64,000 nt of DNA from assembly GCF_032681285.1 (NCBI RefSeq), contig NZ_CP136336.1, positions 1,661,001-1,725,000 on the forward strand, read 5' to 3'. The position numbers were made by a program, and so were the translations under genes. A model generated the notes under the pieces. That model was not told where the DNA came from. It saw only the letters and a list, made by a program, of their open reading frames with translations, and made no database searches. Below are positions 1 through 9,940 of this stretch, piece after piece (positions within the stretch are counted from its first letter, which is position 1; every line of letters starts with the position of its first letter). Source of the DNA: Piscinibacter gummiphilus. GTDB taxonomy: Bacteria > Pseudomonadota > Gammaproteobacteria > Burkholderiales > Burkholderiaceae_C.

Positions 1-309
1 TTCGCCCGCTCGTCCGAGATCGTGCATGTGCGGGCGGAGCGGCCAGCCGCGCCCGATGCCCGGGCCCTGTCGATCGTGACGCTGACCCGCCCGCGCGGCT
101 ACTTCGGCGTGCCGCGCGACCGCATCAGCCTCGACGGGCAGAGCCCGCCTGCGGGCATTCCCACTGGCGTGGCGGGTGTGTCGACGGCCCGCGTGGCGGT
201 GACCGATTCGCCGCGGCGCACTGTGGTGGGCGAGTTCAACGGTGAGCGCATTGCGGGCCAGGCCTGGCCGCTCGCCGAGAACCACGTGGTGCTGCTGGAG
301 TTGCACTGA
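1..309 (+). CDS. Unidentified protein, C-terminal fragment (5' end outside window)
   Basis: The frame is open from the first base (reading F-A-R-S-S-E-I-V-H-V) to a TGA at 307-309, so this is the last ~102 codons of a gene that starts upstream. The visible part is polar, with no transmembrane segment or recognisable catalytic motif, and ends in LAENHVVLLELH. I do not recognise the family. The rsuA-like gene starts two bases after the stop, so the two are probably co-transcribed. An internal GTG at 22 could be read as a start, but there is no ribosome-binding site and the frame stays open before it. Confidence 0.6.
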   Translation, partial: FARSSEIVHVRAERPAAPDARALSIVTLTRPRGYFGVPRDRISLDGQSPPAGIPTGVAGVSTARVAVTDSPRRTVVGEFNGERIAGQAWPLAENHVVLLELH

Positions 310-311
310 CC

Positions 312-1001
312 TTGAAACTCGCGCAGATCCTTTTCAGCCAGGGTTTCGGGGCCCGGCGTGAATGCGAAGGCCTGGTCGCCACCGGCCATGTGCGCATCGG
401 CGGCGAGGTGCACGACGACCCGTTCGAAGACCTGAAGCCCGAGGGCCTCGTCTTCAGCGTGCGCGGCGAACCGTGGGCGTACCACGAGAAGGCGCTCCTG
501 ATGATGCACAAGCCGGCCGGCGTGGAGTGCTCGCAGAAGCCGAAGCACCACATGAGCGTCTACAGCCTGCTGCCGGCGCCGCTGCGAAAGCGCGACGTGC
601 AGAGCATCGGCCGGCTCGACGAAGACACGACGGGCCTGCTGCTCTTCACCGACGACGGCGCGCTGATCCACCGCTTCACCTCGCCCAAGAAGCACGTGCC
701 CAAGGTCTATGAAGTGACTTGCAAGCACCCGGTGACGCCCGAGCAGGTGCAGCGGCTGCTCGAGGGCGTGAAGCTGGTCGACGACCACGCCACCGTGCAG
801 GCCGCTGCCGCCGAGGCCACCGGCGAAACCACGCTGCGCCTCACCCTCACCGAAGGCAAGTACCACCAGGTCAAGCGCATGCTGGCCGCGGTGGGCAACC
901 GGGTCGAGGGCCTGCACCGCAGCGCCTTCGGCAAGCTCGTGCTGCCGGCCGACCTCGCGCCCGGCCAGTGGCGCTGGCTGCCGGGCCCCGAAGTGATCTG
1001 A
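312..1001 (+). CDS. rsuA: 16S rRNA pseudouridine synthase, RsuA family
   Basis: The 229-residue product has the RsuA/RluB/RluE layout. An S4-like N-terminus (residues 1-50, with the FSQGFGARRECEGLVATG recognition helices) precedes the catalytic domain. The signature GRLDEDTTGLLLFTDDG is at about 100-116, with Asp103 as the predicted nucleophile. RsuA makes pseudouridine 516 in the 530 loop of 16S rRNA; that specificity is inferred from family and length. The start is a TTG two bases after the preceding stop. No better in-frame start exists before the S4 motif, which suggests translational coupling to the upstream gene. Confidence 0.85.
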   Translation: MKLAQILFSQGFGARRECEGLVATGHVRIGGEVHDDPFEDLKPEGLVFSVRGEPWAYHEKALLMMHKPAGVECSQKPKHHMSVYSLLPAPLRKRDVQSIGRLDEDTTGLLLFTDDGALIHRFTSPKKHVPKVYEVTCKHPVTPEQVQRLLEGVKLVDDHATVQAAAAEATGETTLRLTLTEGKYHQVKRMLAAVGNRVEGLHRSAFGKLVLPADLAPGQWRWLPGPEVI

Positions 1002-1066
1002 TGCGTGTCAGATTGCCTCGCGCAGGCGACAGCGCCACGGCGCGCGCCGCCCGATAATCCCGGCCC

Positions 1067-2062
1067 ATGCAAGTTTTTCGTGGCATCCACCACCCCGAGA
1101 TCGCCCCGGCCTGTGCGCTGACCATCGGCAATTTCGACGGCGTCCACCGCGGCCACCAGGCCATGCTCGCGCTGCTGCGCTCCGAGGCCCAGCACCGCGG
1201 GCTGCCCTCGTGCGTGATGACCTTCGAGCCGCACCCGCGCGACTATTTCGCGCACCTGGCGGGCAAGCCGGAGCTGGCGCCCTCGCGCATCGCCACGCTG
1301 CGCGACAAGCTCTCCGAGCTGGAGCGTTGCGGTGTCGACCAGGTCGTGGTGCTGCGCTTCGACAAGGCGCTGGCCTCGCAGCCCGCCCAATCCTTCATCG
1401 ACGACATGCTGGTGCGTGGCCTCGGCGCCCGCTACGTGCTCGTCGGCGACGACTTTCGCTTCGGCGCCAAGCGTGCCGGTGACTACGCGATGCTCGATGC
1501 GGCCGGCGGCACGCACGGCTTTGACGTCGCCCGCATGAACAGCTACGAGGTTCATGGCCTGCGCGTCTCTAGCTCCGCGGTGCGAGAGGCGCTCGCGGCC
1601 GGCGACATGGCCAAGGCCGCCGAGCTGCTCGGCCGCCCCTACTGCATCAGCGGCCATGTCGTGCATGGCAAGAAGCTCGGGCGCGACCTGGGCTTTCGCA
1701 CGCTCAATGTGCGGTTCCGCCACCCCAAGCCCGCGGCGATGGGCATCTTTGCCGTGCTGGTGCATGGCCTGGCCGAGGAGCCCGTGGCCGGCGTCGCCAG
1801 CCTGGGCGTGCGCCCGACGGTCGATGACAGCGGCCGTGTGCTGCTCGAGACCCATTGTTTCGACTGGCCCCAGCACCTCGGCCTCGAGGGGGGCTACGGT
1901 AAGATCGTCCGGGTGGAACTGCTGCACAAAATCCGTGATGAAGCGCGCTACGACGGGCTCGAAACCCTGACGGCCGCCATTCAGCAGGACGCGCGCGACG
2001 CGCAGGATTTCCTCGCCGCCCACGCGGCCCAACGTCGCCAGACCACGCGCGACCGAATTTAA
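1067..2062 (+). CDS. ribF: Bifunctional riboflavin kinase / FAD synthetase
   Basis: This 331-residue protein converts riboflavin to FMN and FMN to FAD. The N-terminal nucleotidyltransferase domain shows [13 protein letters not shown] (residues 19-31) and the SSSAVREAL segment near 168. The C-terminal flavokinase domain starts near 185 and includes [16 protein letters not shown] (200-215) and [12 protein letters not shown]. The usual kinase motif is G-F-P-T-x-N; here it reads F-R-T-L-N, so the Thr and Asn are kept but the Pro is Arg. It lies just upstream of ileS on the same strand, the usual order in proteobacteria (ribF-ileS-lspA), and is probably co-transcribed with it. Confidence 0.95.
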   Translation: MQVFRGIHHPEIAPACALTIGNFDGVHRGHQAMLALLRSEAQHRGLPSCVMTFEPHPRDYFAHLAGKPELAPSRIATLRDKLSELERCGVDQVVVLRFDKALASQPAQSFIDDMLVRGLGARYVLVGDDFRFGAKRAGDYAMLDAAGGTHGFDVARMNSYEVHGLRVSSSAVREALAAGDMAKAAELLGRPYCISGHVVHGKKLGRDLGFRTLNVRFRHPKPAAMGIFAVLVHGLAEEPVAGVASLGVRPTVDDSGRVLLETHCFDWPQHLGLEGGYGKIVRVELLHKIRDEARYDGLETLTAAIQQDARDAQDFLAAHAAQRRQTTRDRI

Positions 2063-2150
2063 AGCTCGCCCCTCCACCGCGAGCCCCGGCCTGCACTCGC
2101 TGGCCGGCCTTGAACTCCCCCGAGGCACGCCCCCGTTGCGTGCAAGCGCC

Positions 2151-4994
2151 ATGACCGACAAGACTTCCGCCACCGACTACCGGGCCACGCTCAACCTGCC
2201 CGACACCCCGTTCCCCATGCGGGGCGACCTGCCCAAGCGCGAGCCCGGCTGGGTGAAGGAATGGGAGCAGCAGGGCATCTACAAGCGGCTGCGCGAGGCG
2301 CGCCACGGCAAGCCCAAATTCATCCTGCACGACGGCCCGCCCTATGCGAACGGCCAGCTGCACATGGGCCACGCGGTCAACAAGATCCTGAAGGACATGA
2401 TCACCAAGGCGCGTCAGCTCAAAGGGTTCGACGCGCTTTACGTGCCCGGCTGGGACTGCCACGGCCTGCCGATCGAGAACCAGATCGAGAAGACCTTCGG
2501 CCGCGGCCTGCCGCGCGACGAGGTGCAGGCCAAGAGCCGCGCCTACGCCACCGAGCAGATCGCGCAGCAGATGGTCGACTTCAAGCGCCTGGGTGTGCTG
2601 GGCGACTGGGAGCACCCGTATCGCACGATGGACTTCGGCAACGAGGCCGGCGAGGTGCGGGCGCTGAAGCGCGTAATGGAGCGCGGCTTCGTCTACCGCG
2701 GGCTGAAGCCGGTGTACTGGTGCTTCGACTGCGGCTCGTCACTCGCCGAGTTCGAGATCGAGTACGCCGACAAGAAGTCGCAAACGGTCGACGTCGCCTT
2801 CCTTGCCGCCGAGCCGCAGAAGCTCGCCGCCGCCTTCGGCCTGCCGTCGCTGCAGAAAGACGCCTTCGCCGTCATCTGGACCACGACCGCCTGGACGATC
2901 CCCGCCAACCAGGCGCTCAATGTCGGCCCGGCGATCGACTACGCGCTGGTCGACACCGGCGATCGCCTGCTGGTGCTCGCCACGGCGCTGGTCGACAAAT
3001 GCCTGGAGCGCTACGGCCTCACCGGCCAGGTGATCGCCACCGCCAAGGGTGCAGCGCTGGAAGGCCTGAACTTCCGCCACCCGCTCGCCCATGTGCACGC
3101 CGGCTACGACCGCCTCTCGCCCGTGTACGCCGCCGACTACGCCACCGATGCCGACGGCACCGGCATCGTGCACTCGTCGCCTGCCTATGGCGTGGACGAC
3201 TTCAACTCGTGCCGTGCACATGGTCTCGCGGTCGACGACATCCTGAACCCGGTTCAGGGCAATGGCGTCTACGAAGCCGCGCTGCCGCTCTTCGGCGGCC
3301 AGCACATCTGGAAGGCGGCGCCGCTGGTGGCCGATGCCCTGCGCGATGCCGGGCGCCTGCTGGCCTCGTCGAACCTTGTGCACAGCTACCCGCACTGCTG
3401 GCGTCACAAGACGCCGGTGATCTACCGCGCCGCCGCCCAGTGGTTCGTGCGCATGGACGAAGGCGAGGGCGTGTTCACGAAAGACAAGGCGCCCAAGACC
3501 CTGCGCCAGACCGCGCTCGAAGCGATCGACCAGACCGGCTTCTACCCTGAGAACGGCCGCGCCCGCCTGCGCGACATGATCGCCAACCGGCCCGACTGGT
3601 GCATCAGCCGCCAGCGCAGCTGGGGCGTGCCGCTGCCCTTCTTCCTGCACAAGGACTCGGGCGAGCTGCACCCGAACACGATGGCCTTCATCGACCGCGC
3701 GGCGGCGCTGATCGAGCAGGGCGGCATCGAAGCCTGGTCCAAGCTCGACCCGGCCGAGTGGCTGGGCGTCGAGGCCGCCAGCTACACCAAGAGCGCCGAC
3801 ATCCTCGACGTGTGGTTCGACTCCGGCTCCACCTTCTTCCACGTGCTGCGCGGCAGCCATGAAGGCGGCCGGCACGAGACCGGCCCCGAGGCCGACCTCT
3901 ACCTCGAAGGCCACGACCAGCACCGCGGCTGGTTCCACTCGTCGCTGCTCATCGCCTGTGCGCTCGAAGGGCGAGCGCCGTACCGCGGCCTGCTGACCCA
4001 CGGCTTCACCGTCGACAGCCAGGGCCGCAAGATGAGCAAGAGCCTCAAGAACGGCATCGAGCCGCAAGAGGTGAGCAGCAAGCTTGGCGCCGAGATCATC
4101 CGACTCTGGGTGGCCGCGAGTGACTACTCGGGCGACATAGCCGGCGACGACAAGATCCTCGCGCGGGTGGTCGACGCCTACCGCCGCATCCGCAACACGC
4201 TGCGCTTCCTGCTGGCCAACACCAGCGACTTCGATCCGAAGAAGGACGCGGTGCCGCTGGCCGAGATGCTGGAGATCGACCGCTACGCATTGGCGCGTGC
4301 GGCAGCCTTCCAGCAAGAGGTGCTCGCGCACTACGAGGTCTACGAATTCCACCCGGTGGTGGCCAAGCTGCAGGTCTACTGCAGCGAAGACCTGGGCGCG
4401 TTCTACCTCGACGTGCTGAAGGACCGCCTCTACACCACCGCGCCAAAGTCGCATGCCCGCCGCAGCGCGCAGACCGCGCTCTGGCACATCACCCACGCGA
4501 TGCTGCGCTGGATGGCACCCTTCCTGAGCTTCACGGCGGAAGAGGCGTGGAAGGTGTTCGCACCGGGCCAGTCGCCGTCGATCTTCACCGAGGTGTACAG
4601 CGATGTCTCGGCTTGGGCCGACGAGGCGCTGGTGGCGAAGTGGAACCGCATCCACGAAGTGCGCGACCTCGCCAACAAGGAAATCGAAGCGGTGCGCACC
4701 GAAGGCAAGGTGGGCTCGTCGCTGCAGGCCGTGCTCGACATCACGGCGGCCGCTGAAGACTTCGCCCTGCTGGCCTCGCTCGGCGACGACCTGAAGTTCG
4801 TGACCATCACCTCGGTGGCACGCTTGCTCGAAGGGGCCGGCCTGTCGATCAAGGTGACGCCGTCGACCGCCACCAAGTGCGAGCGCTGCTGGCACTACCG
4901 CGACGATGTCGGCCACGATCCCGCCCATCCCACGATCTGCGGCCGCTGCACGAGCAACCTCTTCGGCGCGGGCGAACCGCGCAAGGTGGCCTGA
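2151..4994 (+). CDS. ileS: Isoleucyl-tRNA synthetase
   Basis: A class I aminoacyl-tRNA synthetase of 947 residues, typical of bacterial IleRS. The HIGH motif is HMGH at residues 71-74 and the KMSKS loop is at 627-631. The CP1 editing domain shows the [14 protein letters not shown] stretch and [12 protein letters not shown]. The C-terminal zinc-binding module is C910-x2-C913 and C930-x2-C933. A TTG 15 bases upstream is in frame, but the ATG at 2151 gives the normal N-terminus ([17 protein letters not shown]), so I chose it. The stop is followed after two bases by the lspA start, which argues for one transcript. Confidence 0.97.
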   Translation: MTDKTSATDYRATLNLPDTPFPMRGDLPKREPGWVKEWEQQGIYKRLREARHGKPKFILHDGPPYANGQLHMGHAVNKILKDMITKARQLKGFDALYVPGWDCHGLPIENQIEKTFGRGLPRDEVQAKSRAYATEQIAQQMVDFKRLGVLGDWEHPYRTMDFGNEAGEVRALKRVMERGFVYRGLKPVYWCFDCGSSLAEFEIEYADKKSQTVDVAFLAAEPQKLAAAFGLPSLQKDAFAVIWTTTAWTIPANQALNVGPAIDYALVDTGDRLLVLATALVDKCLERYGLTGQVIATAKGAALEGLNFRHPLAHVHAGYDRLSPVYAADYATDADGTGIVHSSPAYGVDDFNSCRAHGLAVDDILNPVQGNGVYEAALPLFGGQHIWKAAPLVADALRDAGRLLASSNLVHSYPHCWRHKTPVIYRAAAQWFVRMDEGEGVFTKDKAPKTLRQTALEAIDQTGFYPENGRARLRDMIANRPDWCISRQRSWGVPLPFFLHKDSGELHPNTMAFIDRAAALIEQGGIEAWSKLDPAEWLGVEAASYTKSADILDVWFDSGSTFFHVLRGSHEGGRHETGPEADLYLEGHDQHRGWFHSSLLIACALEGRAPYRGLLTHGFTVDSQGRKMSKSLKNGIEPQEVSSKLGAEIIRLWVAASDYSGDIAGDDKILARVVDAYRRIRNTLRFLLANTSDFDPKKDAVPLAEMLEIDRYALARAAAFQQEVLAHYEVYEFHPVVAKLQVYCSEDLGAFYLDVLKDRLYTTAPKSHARRSAQTALWHITHAMLRWMAPFLSFTAEEAWKVFAPGQSPSIFTEVYSDVSAWADEALVAKWNRIHEVRDLANKEIEAVRTEGKVGSSLQAVLDITAAAEDFALLASLGDDLKFVTITSVARLLEGAGLSIKVTPSTATKCERCWHYRDDVGHDPAHPTICGRCTSNLFGAGEPRKVA

Positions 4995-4996
4995 CG

Positions 4997-5485
4997 ATGG
5001 CGAACCAGAAGGCCAACCTGCTGCCGTGGCTGGCAATCGCCGTGGTGGTGATCGTGCTCGACCAGATCACCAAGACGCTGATCCTGCAGCACTACCAATA
5101 CGGCGACAGCACCTACATCACGTCGTTCTTCAACATCGTGCGGGCGCACAACACGGGCGCGGCGTTCTCGTTCCTGGCGGGCGCTTCGGGCTGGCAGCGC
5201 TGGTTCTTCATCGGCCTGGGCATCGCCGCCGCCATCTTCATCATCTGGATGCTGCGCTCGCACGGTCACCAGAAGATGTTTGCGTGGGCGCTGTCGCTGA
5301 TCCTGGGCGGTGCGGTCGGCAACGTGGTCGACCGCATGCTGCACGGCTACGTGGTCGACTTCATCCAGGTGCACTGGGGCGCGACGTACTACTTCCCGTC
5401 GTTCAACGTGGCCGACAGCGCGATCACCGCTGGTGCCGCGCTGCTCATCCTCGACGAACTGCTCAGGGTTCGCCGAGGGCGTTGA
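4997..5485 (+). CDS. lspA: Lipoprotein signal peptidase (signal peptidase II)
   Basis: A 162-residue inner-membrane aspartyl protease that removes signal peptides from diacylglyceryl-modified prolipoproteins. Four hydrophobic segments are visible, at about 9-28, 66-87, 95-112 and 136-155. The conserved blocks [28 protein letters not shown] and [11 protein letters not shown] are intact. The predicted catalytic pair is Asp121 (VVDF) and Asp140 (FNVAD). It starts two bases after the ileS stop. The window encodes several lipobox proteins (sugar dehydrogenase, two esterases, subtilase, PrcB-like) that would be its substrates. Confidence 0.96.
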   Translation: MANQKANLLPWLAIAVVVIVLDQITKTLILQHYQYGDSTYITSFFNIVRAHNTGAAFSFLAGASGWQRWFFIGLGIAAAIFIIWMLRSHGHQKMFAWALSLILGGAVGNVVDRMLHGYVVDFIQVHWGATYYFPSFNVADSAITAGAALLILDELLRVRRGR

Positions 5486-5491
5486 GTCACT

Positions 5492-5803
5492 TCAACCGAA
5501 GTGGCAGATGTAGTGCAGCGTCTGCGTCACTTCGATGTCGAAGTGCGACTTGCCCGGCACGTTGAACGACTGGCCGGCCGAATACGGCAGCCAGTTGTCG
5601 CTGCCGGCGTACTTCACGCGGCACACGCCTTCCACCAGTTCCATCACCTCCGGCTCGCCGGTGTTGAAGCGCAGCGACGAGGGCAGGATCACGCCCACGC
5701 TCTTCTTGGTGCCGTCGGCCAGCGTGATGCTGTGCGAGACGCACTTCCCGTCGAAATAGACATTGGCGCGGGTGGTGATGGTGGCGTCGATCTTGTCGGT
5801 CAT
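5492..5803 (-). CDS. ppnP: Pyrimidine/purine nucleoside phosphorylase PpnP
   Basis: This 103-residue protein is a DUF1255/YaiE-type single-domain cupin. The recognisable blocks are ANVYFDGKCVSHSI, KKSVGVILPSS, GEPEVMELVEG and SFNVPGKSHFDIEV, ending in YICHFG. The family splits nucleosides into free bases and ribose-1-phosphate. It is convergent with lspA, with only six bases between the stops. A small CACTTC-AACC-GAAGTG hairpin (5488-5503) sits across its stop codon. In many Burkholderiales lspA is followed by coaBC, so this neighbour is unusual. Confidence 0.92.
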   Translation of the reverse strand: MTDKIDATITTRANVYFDGKCVSHSITLADGTKKSVGVILPSSLRFNTGEPEVMELVEGVCRVKYAGSDNWLPYSAGQSFNVPGKSHFDIEVTQTLHYICHFG

Positions 5804-5859
5804 GCTGGGGGCCTCAAAAAAGGCGCCATTCTAGGGACCGGCCTGGGCCGCCCGCGCCG

Positions 5860-7629
5860 CTAACGCGGCGCGCCGCGGGCCTCGATCCGGGCCGCACTCG
5901 CATCGGCATCGAAGACGATTCGCCCGGGCCATTGCGGCCAGTTCGTGCCCAGCGCCGCGTCGTTGGGGTCGCCCTGGCGTGCAAAGGCGCCCAGGCTGCG
6001 CTGCATCACCTTCGACAGCGCCACGCGCCCGGCGCTGTTGTGTCGCGTGAACGAGATGCGCGAGTAGAGCGAAGGCCCGAAGTTGCCGAAGACGAAGGGC
6101 AGGTCGAAGGTGTGGGCCGCGCCGAAGAGGGTGTCGAACGGCGTGGGCAGTTCGTCCCACTCGAATTCGTAGTCCCACACCTGGGGCTGCTGCGAGCGCA
6201 CGGCGTCGAGCACGTCGTCGCGGATGGCCGAGAACCACAGGCGGTCGAGTTCGCGGGCACGGGCGTCGTACCCAGTGGTGGGCGTCGAGGCGGGCAGGTA
6301 GGCCTTGGGGATCCACTGCTCGACGCTCGTCTGCGGGGCCGCTTCGGCGTCATACCGCGAGGCCAGCGCGAACACCGCGGCATCGTCCAGCAGGCGGCCG
6401 CTGGTGCCGCCCAGGTCGGGCCGCAGGGCGAAGAGCTGCGGGAAGAGCTTCGTCTCGTCGCGTGTGTGGCCGGCCAGCACCGGCACGCGCATGTAGCGCC
6501 CGGCGCGGATCGCGGCGATCGGGTCCGGTGCCACGACCCAGCCATCCGCGATGGGGTTGGAAGCCGCCATGCCCCGCGCCGAAAGCCGTGTGCGCACCAC
6601 GCCCAGCACCGCATCGGCCGAACGCTCCCGCAGCCACGCCGCCATCTCGGCCGCGCCGCGCTCGGCGGCCAGCGTGCGGGCCGCAGCTTCGTTCGCGGCG
6701 CGGCCGTCGGCCACCAGCGACTCCAGCAGCAGCGCTTCACCGCGCGTGGCCCACACCGCCTTCGGCAGCACGCCCGGGATGGCGCCCTTCGGCAGCGTGG
6801 CCGCCGTCGAGATGCCGCCGCTCAGCGCCACGACGCGGTGGAACAAGGGCTTGGCCCGCTCCACCAGCATCGGCGACGACAGCAGCGCGTAGACGTTCAC
6901 GGCACCGGCCGACTGGCCCATCAGCGTGACGCGGCTTGCGTCGCCCCCGAAGGCCTGGATGTTCGATGCCACGAACTCGAGGGCCTTCACGATGTCGAGC
7001 AGCGCGAAGTTGCCCGAGTCTTCTTCTCGCTGGCCGGTCTTCAGCGCCGCCGCGTCGAGGAAACCGAAGACACCGAGCCGGTAGTTCACCGACACGACGA
7101 CCACGTCTTGCGAGCGCGCCAGCGCTGCACCGTCGTATACGGGGTCGGCGGTGTAGCCGGTGATGTTGCTGCCTCCGTGCACGAAGACGATCACCGGGCG
7201 CGGCGCCGCCGGGTGCGAGGCGGGCGTCCAGATGTTGAGGTAGAGGCAGTCTTCCGAGCCGAGCGTCTTGCCGAGCGTGCTGCCGATGGTTTCGTCGTAG
7301 CGGTTGTTCAGGCCCGGGCCGTAGAGCCTGCCGGTCTGCACGCAGGCGGGCGCAAAGGCGGTGGCCGCGCGCGGCGCGGACCAGCGCTCGGGGTTCATCG
7401 GCGCGCGCCAGCGCAATGCGCCGACCGGCGGGCGCGCATAGGGCACGCCCTTCCAGTGCCAGCTGCCGCTGGCGGCCGAATCGTCGGTGCCGACGACGGG
7501 GCCCCACGCGGTGTCTCGATGCAGGTTGGAGGTTCCAGCCGGCACCGAGGTGCAGCCCCCCACTGCCGCCGCGGCTGCGACGACGCCGATGCAGCGTAGG
7601 GCTGCATTCCAGACGGTGCGCATCTTCAT
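5860..7629 (-). CDS. Carboxylesterase (type B, alpha/beta hydrolase), predicted lipoprotein
   Basis: A 589-residue type B carboxylesterase. The start ATG overlaps the stop of the preceding binding-protein gene as ATGA, implying translational coupling. A lipoprotein signal runs to a VGGC lipobox (Cys26). Family blocks are SEDCLYLNIWTP, VFVHGG (oxyanion loop), VVSVNYRLGVFGFL, GNFALLDIVKALEFV and the nucleophile elbow GQSAG with Ser240. Likely acid and His are in HTRDETKLF and GAAHTFDLPFVFG. It is the last gene of a four-gene operon with a Bug protein, a DUF1254 protein and a CoA-transferase, so it may release the acid that the CoA-transferase activates. The substrate is unknown. Confidence 0.88.
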   Translation of the reverse strand: MKMRTVWNAALRCIGVVAAAAAVGGCTSVPAGTSNLHRDTAWGPVVGTDDSAASGSWHWKGVPYARPPVGALRWRAPMNPERWSAPRAATAFAPACVQTGRLYGPGLNNRYDETIGSTLGKTLGSEDCLYLNIWTPASHPAAPRPVIVFVHGGSNITGYTADPVYDGAALARSQDVVVVSVNYRLGVFGFLDAAALKTGQREEDSGNFALLDIVKALEFVASNIQAFGGDASRVTLMGQSAGAVNVYALLSSPMLVERAKPLFHRVVALSGGISTAATLPKGAIPGVLPKAVWATRGEALLLESLVADGRAANEAAARTLAAERGAAEMAAWLRERSADAVLGVVRTRLSARGMAASNPIADGWVVAPDPIAAIRAGRYMRVPVLAGHTRDETKLFPQLFALRPDLGGTSGRLLDDAAVFALASRYDAEAAPQTSVEQWIPKAYLPASTPTTGYDARARELDRLWFSAIRDDVLDAVRSQQPQVWDYEFEWDELPTPFDTLFGAAHTFDLPFVFGNFGPSLYSRISFTRHNSAGRVALSKVMQRSLGAFARQGDPNDAALGTNWPQWPGRIVFDADASAARIEARGAPR

Positions 7630-8600
7630 TCGGCGGTGATGTTGGCGGCCTTGATGACCTGGGCCCACTTGCGCGTTTCGCTCTGGATGAACGAGGCAAA
7701 CGCAGCCGGCGTGCCGCCGCGCGGCTGCAAGCCCACGGCTTCGGCCTTCTTGCGAATCTCGGCATCGGCCAGCACGGCATTGGTTTCCGCGTTGAGCCGC
7801 TGCACGATCGCCGCCGGCGTGCCGGCCGGCACCATGAGGCCGTACCACCCGTAGCCCACCACGCTTGGCAGCCCCGATTCGCGCAGCGTCGGCGCCTGCG
7901 GGTAGAGCGGCGTGCGCTCCTCGTTGGCCACCGCCAGCACGCGCAGCTTGCCGGCCTGCACATGGGGCACCGCGGTCGAGATGGCGGTCAGGGTGGCGTC
8001 GAGACGTCCGGCCAGCAGGTCGGTGTAGGCCGGCGCGTCGCCACGGAACTGCGCCACCACGCCCTTCGTGCCCGAGGCGCGCATCAGCAGCTCGGCGGTG
8101 AGGTGCGGTGCGGAGCCGTTGCCGGGCGAGCCGAAGGTGAAGCCCTTGGGGTTGGACTTTCCGTATTCGATGAACTCGGCCACCGTCTTGTACGGGGCGC
8201 TCGCGTTGACGATCAGGAAGAGCGGTGCGATGGCCGTGCTCACCACCGCCTCGAAGCTCTTGTGGGCGTCGTACGGCAGCTTCGGGTAGAGCGCCTCGCC
8301 GATGGCGATGGGCGCGGCCGCGTGCAGCACGGTATAGCCGTCGGGGGCGGCGCGCGCCACGTACTCGTTGGCGATGCGCGTGCCGGCACCGGCCTTGTTT
8401 TCCACGGTGAAGGTCTGGCCGAGGCGCGCCGCCAGCGCTTCGCCGAGCAGGCGCGTGAGGATGTCGTTGGAGCCGCCGGCGCCATAGGGCGCCACCAGGT
8501 TGATCGGCCGGCTGGGCCAGGCCTGAGCGAAGGCGCTGGCCTGGGCGAGCCCCAGCGCGGCAAGGCTGCTTCCCATCAGGGTGCGGCGGGTGATCGGCAT
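7626..8600 (-). CDS. Periplasmic solute-binding protein, Bug/TctC family
   Basis: A 324-residue extracytoplasmic binding protein of the Bug (tripartite tricarboxylate transporter receptor) family. The signal has twin arginines (TRRTLMGSSLAALGLA) and ends near AFA-QA, so Tat export is possible. Family features are WPSRPINLVAPYGAGGSND, VENKAGAGTRIA, APDGYT and AQFRGDAPAYTDLLAGRLD. No tctA or tctB membrane genes are nearby, as is common for the expanded Bug sets of betaproteobacteria. A good AGGAGA ribosome-binding site precedes the ATG. The ligand cannot be told from sequence; carboxylates, aromatic acids and amides are all known in the family. Confidence 0.93.
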   Translation of the reverse strand: MPITRRTLMGSSLAALGLAQASAFAQAWPSRPINLVAPYGAGGSNDILTRLLGEALAARLGQTFTVENKAGAGTRIANEYVARAAPDGYTVLHAAAPIAIGEALYPKLPYDAHKSFEAVVSTAIAPLFLIVNASAPYKTVAEFIEYGKSNPKGFTFGSPGNGSAPHLTAELLMRASGTKGVVAQFRGDAPAYTDLLAGRLDATLTAISTAVPHVQAGKLRVLAVANEERTPLYPQAPTLRESGLPSVVGYGWYGLMVPAGTPAAIVQRLNAETNAVLADAEIRKKAEAVGLQPRGGTPAAFASFIQSETRKWAQVIKAANITAE

Positions 8601-8654
8601 GGCGTGTCTCCTGGTGTGATCTGTCTTGGCGTCAGCGTGGGGTGGTGGGGCGGC

Positions 8655-9923
8655 TCAGCCGAGCCTTCGCAGCGGCGGGTATCGGTATTGGAACGACAGG
8701 TGCTCGGCCGCAGGCTGGTACAGGCGCAGCACCACGTAGAAAGCCTCGGCGGGTGGTGCCGGCAGCCAGTTGTGACCCGGCCCGGGGTCGGTCGCCTGCA
8801 CGCGGATCGCCAGGCTGCCGTCGGCCTCTCTTCGCAGGCCCGGGGTGCGGTCGCCGATGGAGTAGCGCCCGATCGGGTTGGCGACGAAGAGGCAATCGCT
8901 GCGGCGATACATCGTGAGCGACCAGAAGGCCCCCACGTGCGGCCCGGCGTCGGGCGCGAAGCGCAGCTCGTAGGCGTGCGAGCCGTCGAGCGTGCGCCCG
9001 TCTGCATCGACCTCCGCCGTGGGGTACATCGCCTCTTCGATGCCGAGGGCGCCGATGAGGTTGCGTGCCACGCGGGCTCGCGTCAGCACGTCCTGGCCCC
9101 AGTGTGTGCGCACGGCCACCGGCAGCGCCCAGCCGCCGCCCAGGTCATGCGGCTGGTCCTGCTGGCGCAGCTCGTCGAACACCTGCGGCAGCAGTGCGGC
9201 GACAGCGTCTGGCGCCAGAGGCCACGCGAGCGACTCGTCCGCCGCGGGCGGGTTGCGCCGCAGCGCCGCCTCGACCGTCGAGAGGTACAGGCTCGCCGAG
9301 GGCGCGTCGACCACCCGGCCGTCGAGTGCGGTGTCGAAGCGCAGGGCGGCGTCACTGCCATCGGGTCGCGACATCCTGAACTCGGCCTGCAGCGCGCGCA
9401 CCGCTTCGAGGTCGGCGGGGCGGTCGTCCACCAGCGTGCGGCCGATGAGCCACACGTCGTCACCCGGCGCGGCGATGACCTGCGACACGCCACCGGCCGG
9501 CATCGGGCCAGGCCCGGCGGGCCCATGCACCAGCGTGCGCTGGCGGCGGTTGCCGGTGGTGCGGCGGCCGACGTAGGCGAACGGGTTCGTCCAGGCGTCG
9601 AGCAGCCCGAGCGTCCAGTAGCGGTCGCCCATGTCGGGTGTGTCGATCACGACCGGGCCCTGCGAGAGGTCGAGCCATGCGTTGCTGTAGACGGTGTCGT
9701 TGTTCGGGCTCACCACCTCGCGGTCGTCGGGCCCGAGCTTGCGGTGGGTGTGGGTGAACTGGTTGACCCAGCGCAGCGTCGAGTCGCGGTCGGGTGACGC
9801 AAAGCCGAGCGTCGGGTGGCGCCGGGCCGTGGTGGCGGCGCGCATGCGCATCATCTCGTAGAGCGGCAGCGTGCGGATCAGCGCATCGCGAACGTGGTGG
9901 GTGTCGGTCATGGGCGCGGGCAT
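8655..9923 (-). CDS. DUF1254/DUF1214 domain protein
   Basis: A 422-residue protein with the paired DUF1254 and DUF1214 layout. The N-terminal half carries VSPNNDTVYSNAWLDLSQGP and DRYWTLGLLDAWTNPFAYVG. The C-terminal half carries the DUF1214 end (FWSLTMYRRSDCLFVANP, YSIGDRT, NWLPAP, FYVVLRLYQP). Family members are often annotated as exported or as a catabolic accessory, but the biochemical role is not settled. No signal peptide is visible here, so it may be cytoplasmic. A second ATG four codons in (9911) is an alternative start. It sits between the CoA-transferase (17-base gap) and the Bug protein, so it probably belongs to the same pathway. Confidence 0.85.
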   Translation of the reverse strand: MPAPMTDTHHVRDALIRTLPLYEMMRMRAATTARRHPTLGFASPDRDSTLRWVNQFTHTHRKLGPDDREVVSPNNDTVYSNAWLDLSQGPVVIDTPDMGDRYWTLGLLDAWTNPFAYVGRRTTGNRRQRTLVHGPAGPGPMPAGGVSQVIAAPGDDVWLIGRTLVDDRPADLEAVRALQAEFRMSRPDGSDAALRFDTALDGRVVDAPSASLYLSTVEAALRRNPPAADESLAWPLAPDAVAALLPQVFDELRQQDQPHDLGGGWALPVAVRTHWGQDVLTRARVARNLIGALGIEEAMYPTAEVDADGRTLDGSHAYELRFAPDAGPHVGAFWSLTMYRRSDCLFVANPIGRYSIGDRTPGLRREADGSLAIRVQATDPGPGHNWLPAPPAEAFYVVLRLYQPAAEHLSFQYRYPPLRRLG

Positions 9924-9940
9924 GGTGGGTGTGAAGTCCT

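Noticed and set aside
22..309. Internal GTG as the start of the first gene
   Set aside because: The frame is already open from base 1 with similar composition, so the gene most likely begins upstream of the window.
5932..7599. Plus-strand open frame of 555 codons
   Set aside because: Antisense to the first carboxylesterase, which has an intact catalytic elbow and a signal peptide.
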